Assembly: GCA_023055425.1 (NCBI GenBank) | Contig: JALGPY010000006.1 | Span: forward strand, 88,013,935-88,077,934 | From: Linanthus parryae | Lineage: Eukaryota > Streptophyta > Magnoliopsida > Ericales > Polemoniaceae | Direction of reading: 5' to 3' | DNA: 64,000 bases | Shown: in pieces, positions 35,790 to 48,295 of the stretch | Numbering within the stretch: position 1 is the first letter of the stretch | Layout of the letters: every line of letters starts with the position of its first letter | Translations under genes and position numbers: made by a program | Notes under the pieces: generated by a model | The model's input: only the letters and a program-made list of their open reading frames with translations | Told to the model about the DNA's origin: nothing | Databases searched by the model: none

Positions 35790-36117
35790 TAATAACGGAT
35801 AAATGAAGGTTGGGCTTCATCGACACTGCATTGGGCTTCATCAACAATGGACTTGTCTACTACATAAGCTATTGGGCCTATGGGTCTCTTGATAACAGCC
35901 CACTCTCTTCTTGTATTTAGTCTTAGCCCAGCATTATTAGGGTTTGCTAGGTTTAATTCCTACCGTTGGATTACAATCCAACGATCATACTGAAGGTTCC
36001 TTGTATATATACTCAGGTTCAGTGTATTAGCTGTATTGATTGAATATAAGAGACAATTCATTTGTGCCGTTTCATTTCGTCTTTCACCTTCTCTCTCTAA
36101 CTCTAAATGCTCTGTCA
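35790..36117 (+). repeat. 5' LTR of copia-4
   Basis: Contains a TATATATAC promoter-like box at 36004-36012 that is shared with the 3' LTR. Ends at TCTGTCA, directly followed by the primer site TGGCATCACGAGCC (36118-36131). Confidence 0.88.
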
Positions 36118-36138
36118 TGGCATCACGAGCCTGAACAG

Positions 36139-36807
36139 ATGCTTCGTTCCCCAAATTCCGGCGGGTCTTTACCGGCACCGCCGCTCTATCTCTTATCAAA
36201 CATTCATAATCTCCTACCCTTAAAACTCGATTCGAGTAATTTTGTTCTTTGGCGACATCAAATCTCATCTATCTTCAAAACTCACATTTTATTCAGTCAC
36301 CTGGACGGCTCTTCCTCCTGTTCGCTGGGGTTTCATACACTCCCTGACGGATCTTTGTCTTCGCTTGCCAATCCGGCGTTTAACGCCTGGATCTTGCAAG
36401 ATCAAGCGGTTCTCACAATCATCAACGCAACCCTTTCCACTGAGGCTTTAACTCTTGTTCTTGGTGCTTCCCTCGCCAGATGCGCGTGCGAAACCCTAGA
36501 GCACCGCTATGGCTCTTTGACCAGATCCAATGTTCTACAGCTTAAATATGAGCTTCAGAACATCAAAAAGGGTACCGACTCTGTCGATCTCTACATGCAG
36601 AGGCTTTCCACTCTCCGGAGCAAGCTCGTCGTCTCCTTTGTTTCTATTGATGATGAGGATATGTTGTTGTATACTCTCAATGGCCTCCCCGTGGAGTTCA
36701 ACTCCTTTCGCTCCTCTATCCGCATCAAGTCCACGCCGGTTGCCTTTGAAGAACTCCATGTCCTCTTGCGAGCTGAAGAACAAATGCTCCAATCTCAGGC
36801 TCCATGA
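36139..36807 (+). pseudogene. copia-4 gag
   Basis: ATG at 36139, eight bases past the primer site, opens 222 codons. The pattern LDSSNFVLWRHQI ... LQLKYELQNIKKGTDSV is that of the copia gag domain (UBN2-type). The expected zinc knuckle is not in frame after it; the frame stops at TGA 36805. Confidence 0.82.
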
Positions 36808-39800
36808 ACATATCTACCTTCTCCCACCATTTTCTTCGCCAACCGAGGCGGCGGCCGTGGCAGTCTTTACCCTACCAACAACTGAGGCAGTAGTAGGACT
36901 AGTCAACGTGGGGGCGCACAGTTTGACCAAACCCAAGGGGGTGATCCGGTCGATCGGGTTCTTCATCCGGTTATGGTTCGATCTCCGGATCAGGATCCGG
37001 GTATGGTAGCGGATATGGATCCCATTCCGGTAACGAATATGGATCGGGTCGAGGTGGTGGATACGGTCGATCCGGTTATCTGAAAGGTCGCTCTGGTGGG
37101 TTGGGTCGTTCAAGTCCGGTGAACTTTCAGATATGTGGTAACGACTATCATTCGGCGCTTGATTGCTATCACTGAATTGACTATGCATACCAGGGACGCC
37201 ATCCACCTGAGCACCTTGCTGCAACATCCTCTGCAAATCAAACTTCTTCTGAGGTGTGGCTTACGGATACTAGCGCTTCTAATCATATGAATGTAGACTT
37301 GGCCAATCTTTCTCTCTCTGAACCTTATTCTGGACATAATCAAGTAACTGTGGGTAACGGTTGTTCGTTACCAATCCAAAATGTTGGTACTGCCTTATTA
37401 ACTGCAACATCTCATTCATTTCTTTTGCATAACACACTTCATGTGCCTAAAATTTCTGTGAATCTTATTTCTGTTAATCAAATGTGTCATGATTTCGATT
37501 CATTTTTGATAAAAACTCGTTTTTATATTCAGGCTATGGATACGGGTCGAAGTCTTTATCAGGGCCAAAGTAAAAAATGATGCATATCCCTTGTCCTCCA
37601 TGTCTCTCAAGACTGTTCCTCAAGAAAATTTGGGTCAACGTGTTAAATCCACCCTGTGGCATTCTCGTTTAGGCAACCCTACCAATTTTGTTCTATCTAA
37701 ATTTGTAAACTGTTCTGATTTACGTACTGTTTCTGTTTCTAATTCTCTCTGTGATGCTTGTTTGGTTGGAAAGATGAATAGACTTCCTTACAGTTTGTCT
37801 AAAACTACTGTTACTGATCCTCTTCATATGTTACACAGTGATGTATGGGGTCCTGCCTCAACTCTTTCCTGTTATAAATTTTAGGTTTTATTTATTGATG
37901 ATGCATCTCGTTTTACTTGGCTTTTTCCATTAAAACACAAATTTGAAGTCACATGTGTATTCATAAAATTCAAACTTTTTATTAAAAAATTACTTAACTA
38001 TTTTATTAAAATCATTAGGAAAGATGGTGGAGGAGAATTTACATCTTTCCTCTTCCAAAAAGTGTTAATTGATAGTGGTATTCTTCAACAAAAATCATGC
38101 CCTCATGCACCCCAACAAAATGGGGTTGCTGAGAGAAAACACTGTCATGTCACTGAAACTGCTGTAACTTTGATGCAAAATGCATCTCTCCCTAAAGTTT
38201 TCTGGTACCATGCAGTGGCTACTGCCACATACTTAATTAATAGGCTTCCTAGTTCAAACACTTCTATTCAATCACCGTATGAGTTACTGTTTCATGTCAA
38301 ACCTGATTATAATCATCCTAAGATTTTTGATTGTTTGTGTTACCCCTATCTCAGACCTTACATGACTTCTAAATTATATCCTAAGACCAAAAATGTGTTT
38401 TTCTTGGTTATGCTGATGGATATAAAGGTTATTTATGCTTTGATCGTAGTGCACACAAGTTTTTCTTAGCCGTGATGTTATTTTTGGTGAGTTTAATTTT
38501 CCTTATGCAAATTTTCCATCTTCAAACTCTACTGATTTGGCCACTTCCTCTGTGTTTGCATGCACCAAACCCAGGACAGATACTTCACTTGATCCTCATA
38601 GCATTTCAGCCCCCATATATGAGCAACATTTTAACACTCCACGAACAAATACTACACCTGATCACAATAGCGTTGCCCTCCCATATATGTGCAACCCCAT
38701 GGCCTGTCTGAGGGAAATGAAAGAGACCTGCAACCTGCTCCTACTAGTGATCTTGCTGATTCCAGTGCTACTGCGCCCTCAGTAGTTCCTGGACAATAAT
38801 CTCCCAGATTCAGTAGAGGCTTGGAAAACTCTCCGAGGCCGGTGATGATTATTCCTCCCCACCCCCCAACCTCCTCATCATATGCAGACTCGTAGTAAGT
38901 CTGGAATCAGTTAGAAAAAGCAGCTTCATCATTCTTCTATATTTTCTCCTCTACATCTTGGTTTCACTATCACTTCAACCACTCCACATTCTGATCCTAT
39001 TTCTTTTTCTGAGGCCTCATAATATTCTCAGTGCCAAAAAGCAATGGCTGAAGAATTTTTGAGTCTCACACAGCAAAAGACTTGGTCTTTGGTGCCTTTA
39101 CCACCAAACACAAACGTTATTGGGAAGAAATGAGTTTTTAAAACTAAATTTAATCCTAACGGTACCATTTCTGGATATAAAGCCGGCCTGTGGCAAAAGT
39201 TTTTCACCAAACCCATGGGCTTGACTACGACGAAACTTTTAGCCCCATAGTCAAACACGCCACAATCCGTACTATTTTGGCGTTAGCCGCTAATTTTTCA
39301 TGGACTCTACAACAATTGGACGTCAAAAATGACTTCCTTCATGGGTTTCTACGCGAAACTGTGTATATGAAACAACCTACTTGGTTTATTGATACCAAAT
39401 TTCCCAAACACGTTTGTCTTTTACACAAGGAGATATATGGTTTAAAACAAGTCCTTAGGGCTTGGTTTGAACGTTTTACAACTTACTTGCTGTCTTTAGG
39501 TTTTATATCTGCTTATTTAGATTCTTCTCTCTTTATTAGACACAATCATAATCGTACAACTCTTTTACTTCTTTACGTTGATGATATTATAGTCACCGGC
39601 AACGAAACTTCTTATATTTCTACTCTTATTTCTCTTCTCAACAATGATTTTCAAATGACAAATATCGGCCCGTTGACATACTTCTTAGGCCTTCAAATTT
39701 TTCGCAACAAAACTGGAATTACTATTACACAAGAATAGTACACTACTGACCTTCTTGAAAAATTTAACATGACTACTTCTAAACCTTGTTCCACTCCTTT

Positions 39801-40514
39801 GGCTACTGGCATCAAATATCACCTTACCCAAGGAGTTCCATTAAAGGAACCCACTCTTTATCGACAATTATTAGGTGGCTTACAATATTTAACCTTCACA
39901 CGACCAGATATTGCTTTCACGGTAAATCACTTGTGCCTTTTTATGCACAACCCCACTGATATGCATCTTAGCGGTGCTAAATGCATTCTTCGCTATTTAA
40001 ACGGGACGAAATCTCATGGTTTATATTCTGCTGGGTCTCTCCCCCTTAACATTTACTCCCACGCCGAGTGGGCTGGTAACCCAACGGATCGACGGAGTAC
40101 CATTGGTCTATTGTCCTTCTTGGGCCAACCCAGTCCACTGGGACTCCTAGAAACAGGATACTATGGCCCATTCCTGAGTACCGGGCCTTAGCTACTACTA
40201 TTGTTGTTCTCTCCTGGTTAAAGATGCTATTTTTTTATTTACGCTTTCATATTTCTTTTACTCCTACTCTTTTGACCGATAGCCAATCTGCCTTGGCCCT
40301 TACCTCCAACCCTCCTTTTCACGCACGTACAAAAAACATCGAACTCGACTATCACTACGTGCGTGAAAAGGCAATTAACAAAGAACTTACAATATCTTTT
40401 GTTTCTTCTACAGGACAACTCGCAGATTTCTTCACCAAATCGCTACCGGCTCCTCAGTTTCATGCTCTCAAGTCTAAAAAATGGCGATTCCACCACCAAT
40501 ACTTTACGAGAGGG
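36808..40514 (+). pseudogene. copia-4 pol remnants (protease, integrase, RT, RNase H)
   Basis: Pieces in several frames keep the normal order: protease at 37254-37580 (WLTDTSASNHM, with Ser for the usual Gly), pre-integrase and integrase start at 37591-37884 (LWHSRLGNP, LHSDVWGP), integrase at 38062-38469 (CPHAPQQNGVAERKH), RT at 39190-39738 (HGLDYDETFSPI, GLKQVLRAWFERF, LLYVDDIIVTGN), RT end at 39769-40191 (RPDIAFTVNHL) and RNase H at 40224-40517 (DSQSALAL). Multiple stops and frameshifts separate them, so nothing functional remains. Confidence 0.88.
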
Positions 40515-40844
40515 TAATAACGGATAAATGAAGGTTGGGATTCATCAACACTGCATTGGAATTCATCAACACTGGACTTGTCTACTACATAAGCTATTGG
40601 GCCTATGGGTCTCTTGATAACATCCCACTCTCTTCTTGTATTTAGTCTTAGCCCAGCATTACTACGGTTTTCTAGGATTAGTTCCTAGCGTTGGATTACA
40701 ATCCAACGGTCATATAGAAGGTTCCTTGTATATATACTCAGGTTCATTGTATTAGTTATATTTATTGAATATACGAGACAATTCATTTGTGCCGTTTCAT
40801 TTTGTCTTTCACCTTCTCTCTCTCTAACCCTAAACGCTCAGCCA
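40515..40844 (+). repeat. 3' LTR of copia-4
   Basis: 330 bp, TAATAACGG...GCCA, followed by ATGGT. About 25 substitutions and a 2-bp CT repeat difference from the 5' LTR by eye. Confidence 0.88.
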
Positions 40845-40880
40845 ATGGTTGCCCCAGCCTCTCGTAGCATAAACCATTCC

Positions 40881-41124
40881 GTCCCAGCTTTTCTCCCCAT
40901 CCTGACTTTTTAACTCGTATCTGGGTCACTTTAACTGGGTGATTTGGATAGCAAAACGGTGTGATTTTTTTATATTTTTTTCATCGTGTTATGGAGAAAC
41001 TTTTATTCTACAACACCATGAAAAGATTATCACATCTTTTTTATTATTTTGCTATCCAAATTACTGGATCAAAGTGACCCAGTAAATAGTGATAAAAGTC
41101 AAATGGGGGAGAAAGACCTGGGAC
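40881..41124. mobile_element. Foldback MITE (Stowaway-like)
   Basis: The left end GTCCCAGCTTTTCTCCCCAT is the inverted partner of the right end ATGGGGGAGAAAGACCTGGGAC. The complementarity runs through nearly the whole 244 bp, including GGATAGCAAAA near the centre of each arm. The GTCCCAG end recalls Stowaway (Tc1/mariner) MITEs. A clean TA duplication could not be fixed. Confidence 0.75.
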
Positions 41125-42555
41125 AAAGTGATAGCTACATATTTCTGATTTGCCTCGTAGTCATGGATTTGTATGTATGACGTTTCTAAGTTTGTGTGTG
41201 CACTTGTCTCTATAGTCTTGGTTTGCCAGGTTTTCTGTTTTGCTTAATGTCGTCGCGCGTAGCTTGTATCGCATTATTGGGCCCTATCGATCACTAGTGT
41301 CTGGTGATGCGGTACTATATAAGCTTATATGAATTTCTTACATTTAAAAAAAAGAAAGAGAGCTGACATAATACTTAAACACATTAAATACCATTGCGGA
41401 GATTTTGGTCTTCTTCTCCATAATCCTAAATTAGCCATGAAATTCATTTCTTTTATAATCAAAATGACCTCCACTTTACTATAAAAAAATTATATTTTCC
41501 TAAACCTGAAAAAATAACATAAGCCCATATACAACTTATTTAATTCTCAAAAAAAATATACAACTTATTTCATATGTCAGAACATCTCCATTGGCCTAGG
41601 CAAACATGTATTTTTAGGAAAAAATTAAAGAAGCTGAGCAAAACCAGTAGTCCAATGGGTTAGGCATCTTGTTGTTATACAATATAGCTAAACTTGGCAA
41701 AGTTTATTCTTTCGCCATATTTAAACTTATTTCGTAGTACTTTTTGGGGTTTTGAGACACTTTTTCACTTTGTTGGGGGGGGGGGGAGGGTGTGGGTCTC
41801 TTGTAACTTCTCAACCACATGTCATAAAATTTTCTCTAAAACTTCTCTCTCATATCTCTTTCTCATCTACACTAACGTAAAATTTATTCATGACTATTAG
41901 TAATGAATTCAATTGCCTTATTTTTACGAGTAAATAATACAATTCAGAACTAGAAATACTAAGCAAAGCAAGGTCATACAAATTTTTGGACATAATATGC
42001 CTAATATCTAGCTAATAGCGCTGGAGGTCAATGTCAAAATAACTATTGGAAAAAATTAAAATTCGTATTTTTGGACATAATATGCCTAATTTTTACCAAA
42101 GGAAAACGAAGATGCTCTTAGTTTAGTAGGCCTGGCGTCATGGATAACATATTTTGAACTCTTTTAACCGATTCTTCATAAATTGGGACTAGATTATGAA
42201 TATAGTAGTACGAATAAGCTTTACGGTGAAAGGGGTCACTAGTGAATAGGTGTGCATGTTTGTACATTTCGAGATACAGTATTTTGGGTACATGAGGTAT
42301 TACATTATTTCGCCAAGGTAAATCTTTTCAATTTAAAAAATTAGTATCACCTAGAGATACCTTCATGCTTTTGAATAATATAGATATAGTTCATTATTAA
42401 CATTATGAAAAATGTTTACTTTGAAAAACAAAGAAAATTTACGACGAATAGATGAAAAACAAGACGAATGAAGAGTTAAAATTACATGCACATAGTCCCA
42501 AATAAAAGTTTACACATTGGGAAAATTATTTCTGATGATGACACTCAAGCCTCCT
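41125..42555. other. AT-rich intergenic DNA, no gene seen
   Basis: Apart from a G12 run (41775-41786) and possible weak MITE ends (near 41580 and 42115) there is no feature I can support. It lies downstream of the P450 gene. Confidence 0.5.
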
Positions 42556-45500
42556 TCAACCATCATGATCATAAGGGGTTGCAAGTAAGTACAAGTCTTT
42601 CTTCCTCCCAACAGTTAGTCCATATTCCTCAGTCATGTCTAGCTCACCTAGTCTAGTCCCATTTGGAAGTTTCCAGTTGAAGTGGTACATAATTTGAGCA
42701 AGTGCAAATTCCACACTGGCAATACCAAAAAATGCACCTGGACATATCCTTCTCCCCGCCCCGAATGGAAGATAATGGAATTGAGTTCCTGTGTAGTCGA
42801 CATTACTACTGCCATCAAATCTCTCAGGTCGGAAGCTCTCAGCATCTTCCCAATGTTCAGGATCTCTCCCTATAGCCCATGCGTTTACAACAACCAAGGT
42901 CTTTGCGGGTATGTTATACCCATCAACGCAACACTTAACTCTTGATTCTCTTGGAAGTACTAGAGGAAGAGGAGGATGCAACCTTAAAGTCTCTTTGATG
43001 ACCATCTTCAAATATTTTAATCCGTGGACATCACCTTCATTGATGGTTTTCTTTCCTTCCTTCGATGCCACCGCTCTCACTTCTGTTTGGACCTTCTCGA
43101 GAACATTTGGTTTCCTCATCAGTTCTGACATTGCCCATCCCACTGTGATTGATAAAGTCTCCGTACCCGCGCTAAAAATGTCCTGCACATGCATGCCCAA
43201 CCCAATATATACTTATGATATGATGATATGATCTGATGATGTACATGTTACAGTTGTTGGAAGATTAACAACATCAACATCGAGAGTGGTTCACCATAGT
43301 ATGATTTGGGACCATTACTTACTCAAAAAGTCACCTTATGAATTATGGTCCATATCACACTAAATTGACTTTGGACATTTTGTCAATCATGCAGATGTGT
43401 GACAACCGCTTGTACATGATACATAACATTTATTAGTACTAAAATAAAGGCACAGTTACTTAATGCATGCTTTAGTTTGTCAAAACTACCATATTGCAAT
43501 CCCCACTTCTTGAACTCGCTGATTGAATCTCTCACTTGCAATATTTATACCAATATGGTATTGAAGAAAATAATTATTCAAACACTAACTTTGCGGTAAG
43601 GGTTGATTTGTCAGTACATATAAAAGGGGAGAAATAAGGAAAAGGGAAGAATAAAATAGATATAACACACAATAAAAAATTAAAGAAAATAAGTAAAAAG
43701 GGAAGAAAATTTTTCTAGCCTATCGATCTCTCTCAGGCCTCGTTTGGGTAGCATATATGAGGGAGGGATTTGATATGGTATCCCTTCCTTTTCTTTTCCA
43801 TTGTTTGAGTGTAGGGAAATGGGAGGTATAAATCCTCGCCATATCCCCACCCCATTTTAGACTACAAGCAATACCACCTATGGGGTGGTATACATCAAAT
43901 ACAAGTTAAGCGGGATATAGTGAGATGCCTAGATGACCCTAATACCTCAATAATTCCCAAAATTACCACTAATTTTGGGGTATAACACACATGTCTCTCA
44001 CCGGAAAATATTTCAACATATGATGACAATCATATGTGTAAGTTTTGTGAAGAAAAAATGTCATTAGAACATACACATAAGTAGCAAAAAAAATTAACAT
44101 AGATCACTATTTTATATATTTCATGCCAAATTTACAATATAAGTACTTTTTATACAAAGTCACAATATAGAGGGTATTATAGTCATTTTGACATATATTC
44201 TTCTTCTTTTCCTATACTACTCGAACATAGTAAATCGTATTCTGCATCATACCCCACATCACCCAAATAAAGTAAAGAAGCATATCATATCTTACCCCAT
44301 GCTACAACATACACATCACACATCATATCCACAGTGTACATCATATCCGGACGTATCATATATGTCACCAAATGAGGCCTCAATTTTCACTACTCTCTAT
44401 CTCTTCCCTCTGTCTCTCTCATTCTATCTGCCTTTATCCCTGTTGATTTTCTTCTCAATCTTGTTCGCTCTCTCTGCTTCTATCCGTCTCCATTTTCTCT
44501 TAATTTATGCATCTCTCGGCCCAAAACTCCGCTTATTAAGAAATGGTTCTCCCTCCACCCAAAAGCTCGAATAGCTTACATGGTAGAGCCCGTCCTAGTT
44601 ATAGTTTCTCACCGTTCATTGAAAATCGATGAAGATTTCCCGCTTAAGGGTAAATTCCCTTGGGCCACTTGACTTTATGCTTGAGCAAAAGGAAGGAGAA
44701 GGCTATTTCTGTCTCTCTCTCCATGGGTTGGCAGATCAAGCGAGACGCAAGTGTAATGGGATTGAATTCGATCATTTGTTTAGCTTATTTGGGTGGTTGT
44801 GGCTAGGCTTTACTATGATATACTCCTTTCCTCCCATTTTGTTCGCCTTTTTGACTTTTCACACATATTAAGGTATTGGAAAAAGATGCCAAAGAAATCA
44901 TGCACTACCAAAATTACACTTAAAAATTAATGATGGTAGTACATGTGAGTTTGTGTAGAAAATTTACGATCATACAATTAATGAAGGGTAATAGTACAAA
45001 AAGTAGTGGTAAAAAGTTGTGTTTTCAAAGAAGACACAATTTTGGGAGAAGGCAAGATAGCAAACATGACATACATTTTGGGACTCAGGGAGTAGAAAAG
45101 ATAAAAATGTGTTATGGATTAATCAATTGTTGGGTTTGATTGAGGAGGTGTTGAACGGGTGTATGGGATTGAGTTTGGTTTTTAGTTGGAGTTGAATTGT
45201 GGACTGAATCAAGGTCGATAGACGTAACTGGTTTGATTTCTAAGGGATCCTAGAAGTACGTTGGTGTTGATAGTGATGTTGACCTTAATCTGGGTATAGG
45301 ATTGCGGCGGGGCGGCGGTGGCTGTGACAGTAGATGGTGGTAGCTGCGGGGGTATTCATATTGTATTGAGTAGACCATTTTGCCCTTGTACAAGAGGTTA
45401 TTAGTCAACTAGTGGTATAATCCTTTAAGTGGTATTTTTTCTCAGTTTCACATTGGCAGGTAATATAGCAAATGATTGATGTTAGGGTTTACCTAACATG

Positions 45501-48197
45501 ATAGTGATTATAGACACTATCAAGCCTCCACACGAACACTAAACACGCACTAAAACACAAAATACCTATAATATTCCTCTTGATTGATTGATTAAACTAG
45601 AGATGGCATCACTTTAAATAGATAAACTAACATAACCCCAACCTAACGGGCCTACTCTACGGATTAATGACATAGATGATTATAAAATAACTAATAAACT
45701 AATTAAATAAATAACTTAATAAATAAATATTAAATAATTGATATGTGACCCATATCAACTCCCCCACGCTTGAAAACCGTCTTATCTTCAAGGCGGATGT
45801 GTGAGAAATCCGTAATATTCTTGCCCGGGTCAAATTGTCGTCGAACGTCTTGAAGACCGTCTTTTGTAGACCCATGGCAGAAAGCTTCAATACAGGTTGC
45901 CTAAAATAAGTAGGCCCAAAGATGAAATGAGGCCAAAGTGAATAATCGGGCTTGAATTTAGCTCTCAGCCCAAATGATGAAGTCAGCCCAAAGCTATTGG
46001 GAAGGAAGCCAAGCCGAGTTCGAATTGGCAGCTCAAGCCAAGCCGGGTGAGGGCCACGAGCCAGGGGCAGCTCAGCGGCTCGATCGAGCCGATTTGGAAC
46101 CGACGTCATCCCCTCGGCTAAATCGAGTCGGGTTGCTGGAGATTGCGGCATCCCTTTTGCTTGCAACTTCGGAGCGGAGCGGGATGGCAGAGAATGGGTT
46201 GTCTGAGGCCGGAGGAGGCTGACGGTGGTCGGATAGTTGTCGCTTTAAGTCTCCGGTGGTCTGGCTGGTTCGTGGTTCGGTGGTTGGTTTCTGGAAGGCA
46301 GCGGAGTGTGAGGCTTAAAACTGGCCGGCGTTTCTGGGTTTATGACGGTCGTGTTTGGAGTGGGAGGTTCGGCGGAAGGCTGGGTGCAGCCGGCCGGATT
46401 CTGGAGCGAAGGAACGTCGCCGAAGGCGGCCGTCCTGGCTGCTGAAGCATTCCGCAATGGTTTTTGCTGGGTCTCTGACCCATCTTCAATGATCCGTACC
46501 TCCTGCTGTTTTTCCTCCAACGAGAGTGGCGGCGGCCAGATTTGCACAGGCGGCTGTGTGGTATGTTGTTCTTCATCTAGCAGCGGTTGCGGCGGCTATT
46601 CTGGGACTCTGATGATGTCCTGGAGGCGACAAAGTTCCCAACTGGAAATCAATTGGAATTTTTCTCCACTTGCTTTGAGGTTTTCCAGATCTGCCAAGGT
46701 GAGATACCCGCTTGCTTGGAGGTCTTCGAGTTCTGCCATGATGAGATAAGTAATCGTTTCATTCACTTGGTAGTAGAGCTCGTCGATGTCATCGATAAGC
46801 AACAGTTGGATAACTTCGTGACTGAGATCGAGAACGGCGCAAGGAGATCGCCCATACCCACCATTCTCTCAATGAAAGCACCAATTGTTAGGGTATGCCT
46901 AACGTGATAGTAATTATAGACACTATCAAGTATAAACACGAACACTAAACACACACTAAAACACAAAACACCTTGAATATTCTTCTTGATTGATTGATTA
47001 AGTTGGAGATGACATCTTTATAAATAGATAAACTAACATAACCCTAACCTAACGGCCTACTTTACGGGCTAATTACGTAAATTATTATAAAAAAAATTAA
47101 TAAACTAATTAAATAAATAACTTAATAAATAAATATTACCCGTATAAGATGTAGTCAGCGAATTCTAAAAGTAGGGATTGTAATGTCATACATTTGGCAA
47201 AATTAAGCCTAAATTGAATGTATGGCAGCAATTAAGAAGACTATTATATGCATACCTGAATAACAGCTTTGATGTTGTTGGTTGTTATTGGAAAGTCCAG
47301 GCCACAATTCTTCTGATGTCGAAGTAGAGCATCAACCAGATCTTCTTCTTCTCCCACCGATTCACCACTCTGCAGGTTCTGTTCGTGTTCCTTTATGATA
47401 TTGTCAAGAACCATGTCAAGCCGCCGATGCACATTTACTACTTTGCCCTTCCACCTACGCCTAAGAAGACTGAGTATTTTCAGTGAAGGGAACATATCAC
47501 ACAAATGAGGGGCTCCCATTATTGTCATTGCCTCCTGTAGATATTTCACAAAGACATCCTTGTCTTTACACCGCTTCCCGAAAGCCGCTCTAGTAGTCAC
47601 AGCACTAAACAATGCGTAGAGCTTTTCTGTAACATTAACATACACGCCTTCTCCTCCTCCTCCTAGTGACAATGATTTGATGGATCTTACAAGCTTTGTG
47701 ATTTCGTCCTCCCTTATAGAGGTAAACGACCGCACACTTTTTGCAGTTAGCAGTTCCAGCGTGCAAATTTTACGCATTTGTCTCCAGTAGTCACCATAGG
47801 GGGCAAAGGTAATAGTTTGGTTGTCGTATGTTAAAATCCGTGGACCAACAAGTTGTTGTGGCCTCTCCGCAAAGGCAAGATCATGAGTTTTCATAACCTG
47901 CTCAGCCATATGCGGGGATGACACGACCAGTAATGAAATTTCTCCAAGCTGCAGGTGCATGAGCGGTCCGTATCTCATCGACAAGTTTCTAAGGGCACGA
48001 TGAGGTAACGGAGAACCAGCTGTTAGTAGTTGGTGGATGCTTCCAATGAAAGGTAGCTTCCATGGCCCTGGTGGTAACTGAGTTTTTGATGATGATGATC
48101 TTCGCAGCAAGAAAACTAAACTCAACGCAAACAACAAGACAAAGGACAAAGTTGTGGTAGTGGTAAGAGTACTCAACGAAAACTGAAGGAGTTCCAT
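42556..48197 (-). CDS. Cytochrome P450, CYP71 family (CYP71D-like), two exons
   Basis: Exon 1 is 48197-47256 (314 codons) and exon 2 is 43182-42556 (208 codons plus TGA), joined at a phase-0 intron with GT and AG borders. The 522-residue product has an N-terminal membrane anchor (LSFVLLFALSLVFLL), a Pro hinge (PPGPW), C-helix WRQMRK, I-helix AGTET (319-323), K-helix ETLR (378-381), PERF (433-436) and the haem-binding FGAGRRICPG with Cys 461. Such enzymes sit on the endoplasmic reticulum and oxidise small molecules, often terpenoids or alkaloids, with electrons from P450 reductase. The intron just before DIFSAGTET is at the usual place for A-type plant P450s. No stop or frameshift is seen, so it is probably functional. 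The family is clear; subfamily and substrate are not. Confidence 0.93.
43736..44379. mobile_element. 644-bp MITE in the P450 intron
   Basis: The ends GGCCTCGTTTGGGTAGC and its inverted partner (GGCCTCATTTGGTGAC read from the right) share GGCCTCrTTTGG and the following CATATATGA. A 3-bp TCA duplication flanks it (43733-43735 and 44380-44382). Ends and duplication suit the PIF/Harbinger (Tourist-like) group, although that group usually targets TWA. Confidence 0.8.
45480..47147 (-). mobile_element. Non-autonomous gypsy derivative with large internal deletion
   Basis: Direct repeats at 45480-45757 (3' LTR, 278 bp) and 46886-47147 (5' LTR, 262 bp) share TGTTAGGG...ATAGACACTATC and the AT-rich tail. 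On the minus strand the 5' LTR is followed by TTGGTGCTTTCATTGAG, a plausible primer site region, and the 3' LTR is preceded by a purine tract (GCGTGGGGGAG). The 1.13-kb interior has a short gag-like ORF (46802-46596, LADLENLKASGEKFQ) and a final LEDKTVFKRGG-like stretch, but no protease, RT or integrase. No matching target duplication was found. It lies in sense orientation in the P450 intron. Confidence 0.72.
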
Positions 48198-48208
48198 TGT
48201 GATGTGAA

Positions 48209-48254
48209 TCTAAGGATACTTCATTCTCAAAAAAAGAATCTAAGGATACTTCAC
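48209..48254 (-). repeat. Tandem duplication in the P450 5' leader
   Basis: AATCTAAGGATACTTCA occurs twice, 29 bp apart, separated by a C/A-rich spacer. It lies just upstream of the P450 ATG. Confidence 0.75.
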
Positions 48255-48288
48255 AGTTTGATTACAGAAGTAGTAGCAGCAGATAGTA

Positions 48289-48295
48289 TTTTATA
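48289..48295 (-). promoter_or_regulatory. Probable TATA box of the P450 gene
   Basis: TATAAAA on the minus strand, about 92 bases upstream of the ATG, at a normal distance for a plant gene with a short leader. Confidence 0.6.

Larger units (their letters stand above)
35790..40844 (+). mobile_element. copia-4: old Ale-like Ty1/copia element
   Basis: LTRs at 35790-36117 (328 bp) and 40515-40844 (330 bp) are flanked by a perfect ATGGT duplication (35785-35789 and 40845-40849). The LTRs begin TAATAACGG and end in CA, a non-canonical TA...CA pair. The primer site is a degraded tRNA-iMet match and the polypurine tract is ACGAGAGGG (40506-40514). By eye the LTRs differ at about 25 sites (about 7.6%), so this is clearly older than the stack to its left. 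Short LTRs and the gag/pol motifs suggest the Ale/Retrofit lineage; this is inferred. Confidence 0.9.
43183..47255 (-). other. P450 intron, enlarged by transposons
   Basis: The donor is CAG|GTATGC at 47256/47255 and the acceptor GTGCAG|GAC at 43183/43182. At 4,073 bp it is long for this gene family. It holds a 644-bp MITE (43736-44379), a non-autonomous gypsy element (45480-47147) and two inverted remnants of another MITE (about 43446-43560 and 47148-47210). Little original intron is left. No coding sequence is seen in it. Confidence 0.88.

Noticed and set aside
41580..42120. A MITE with GCATCTCC-type ends
   Set aside because: The ends match poorly and no duplication was found.
45699..46749. 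Several 100-155 codon frames in the gypsy derivative, both strands
   Set aside because: GC-rich interior gives open frames by chance. Only the short gag-like stretch on the minus strand fits the element.
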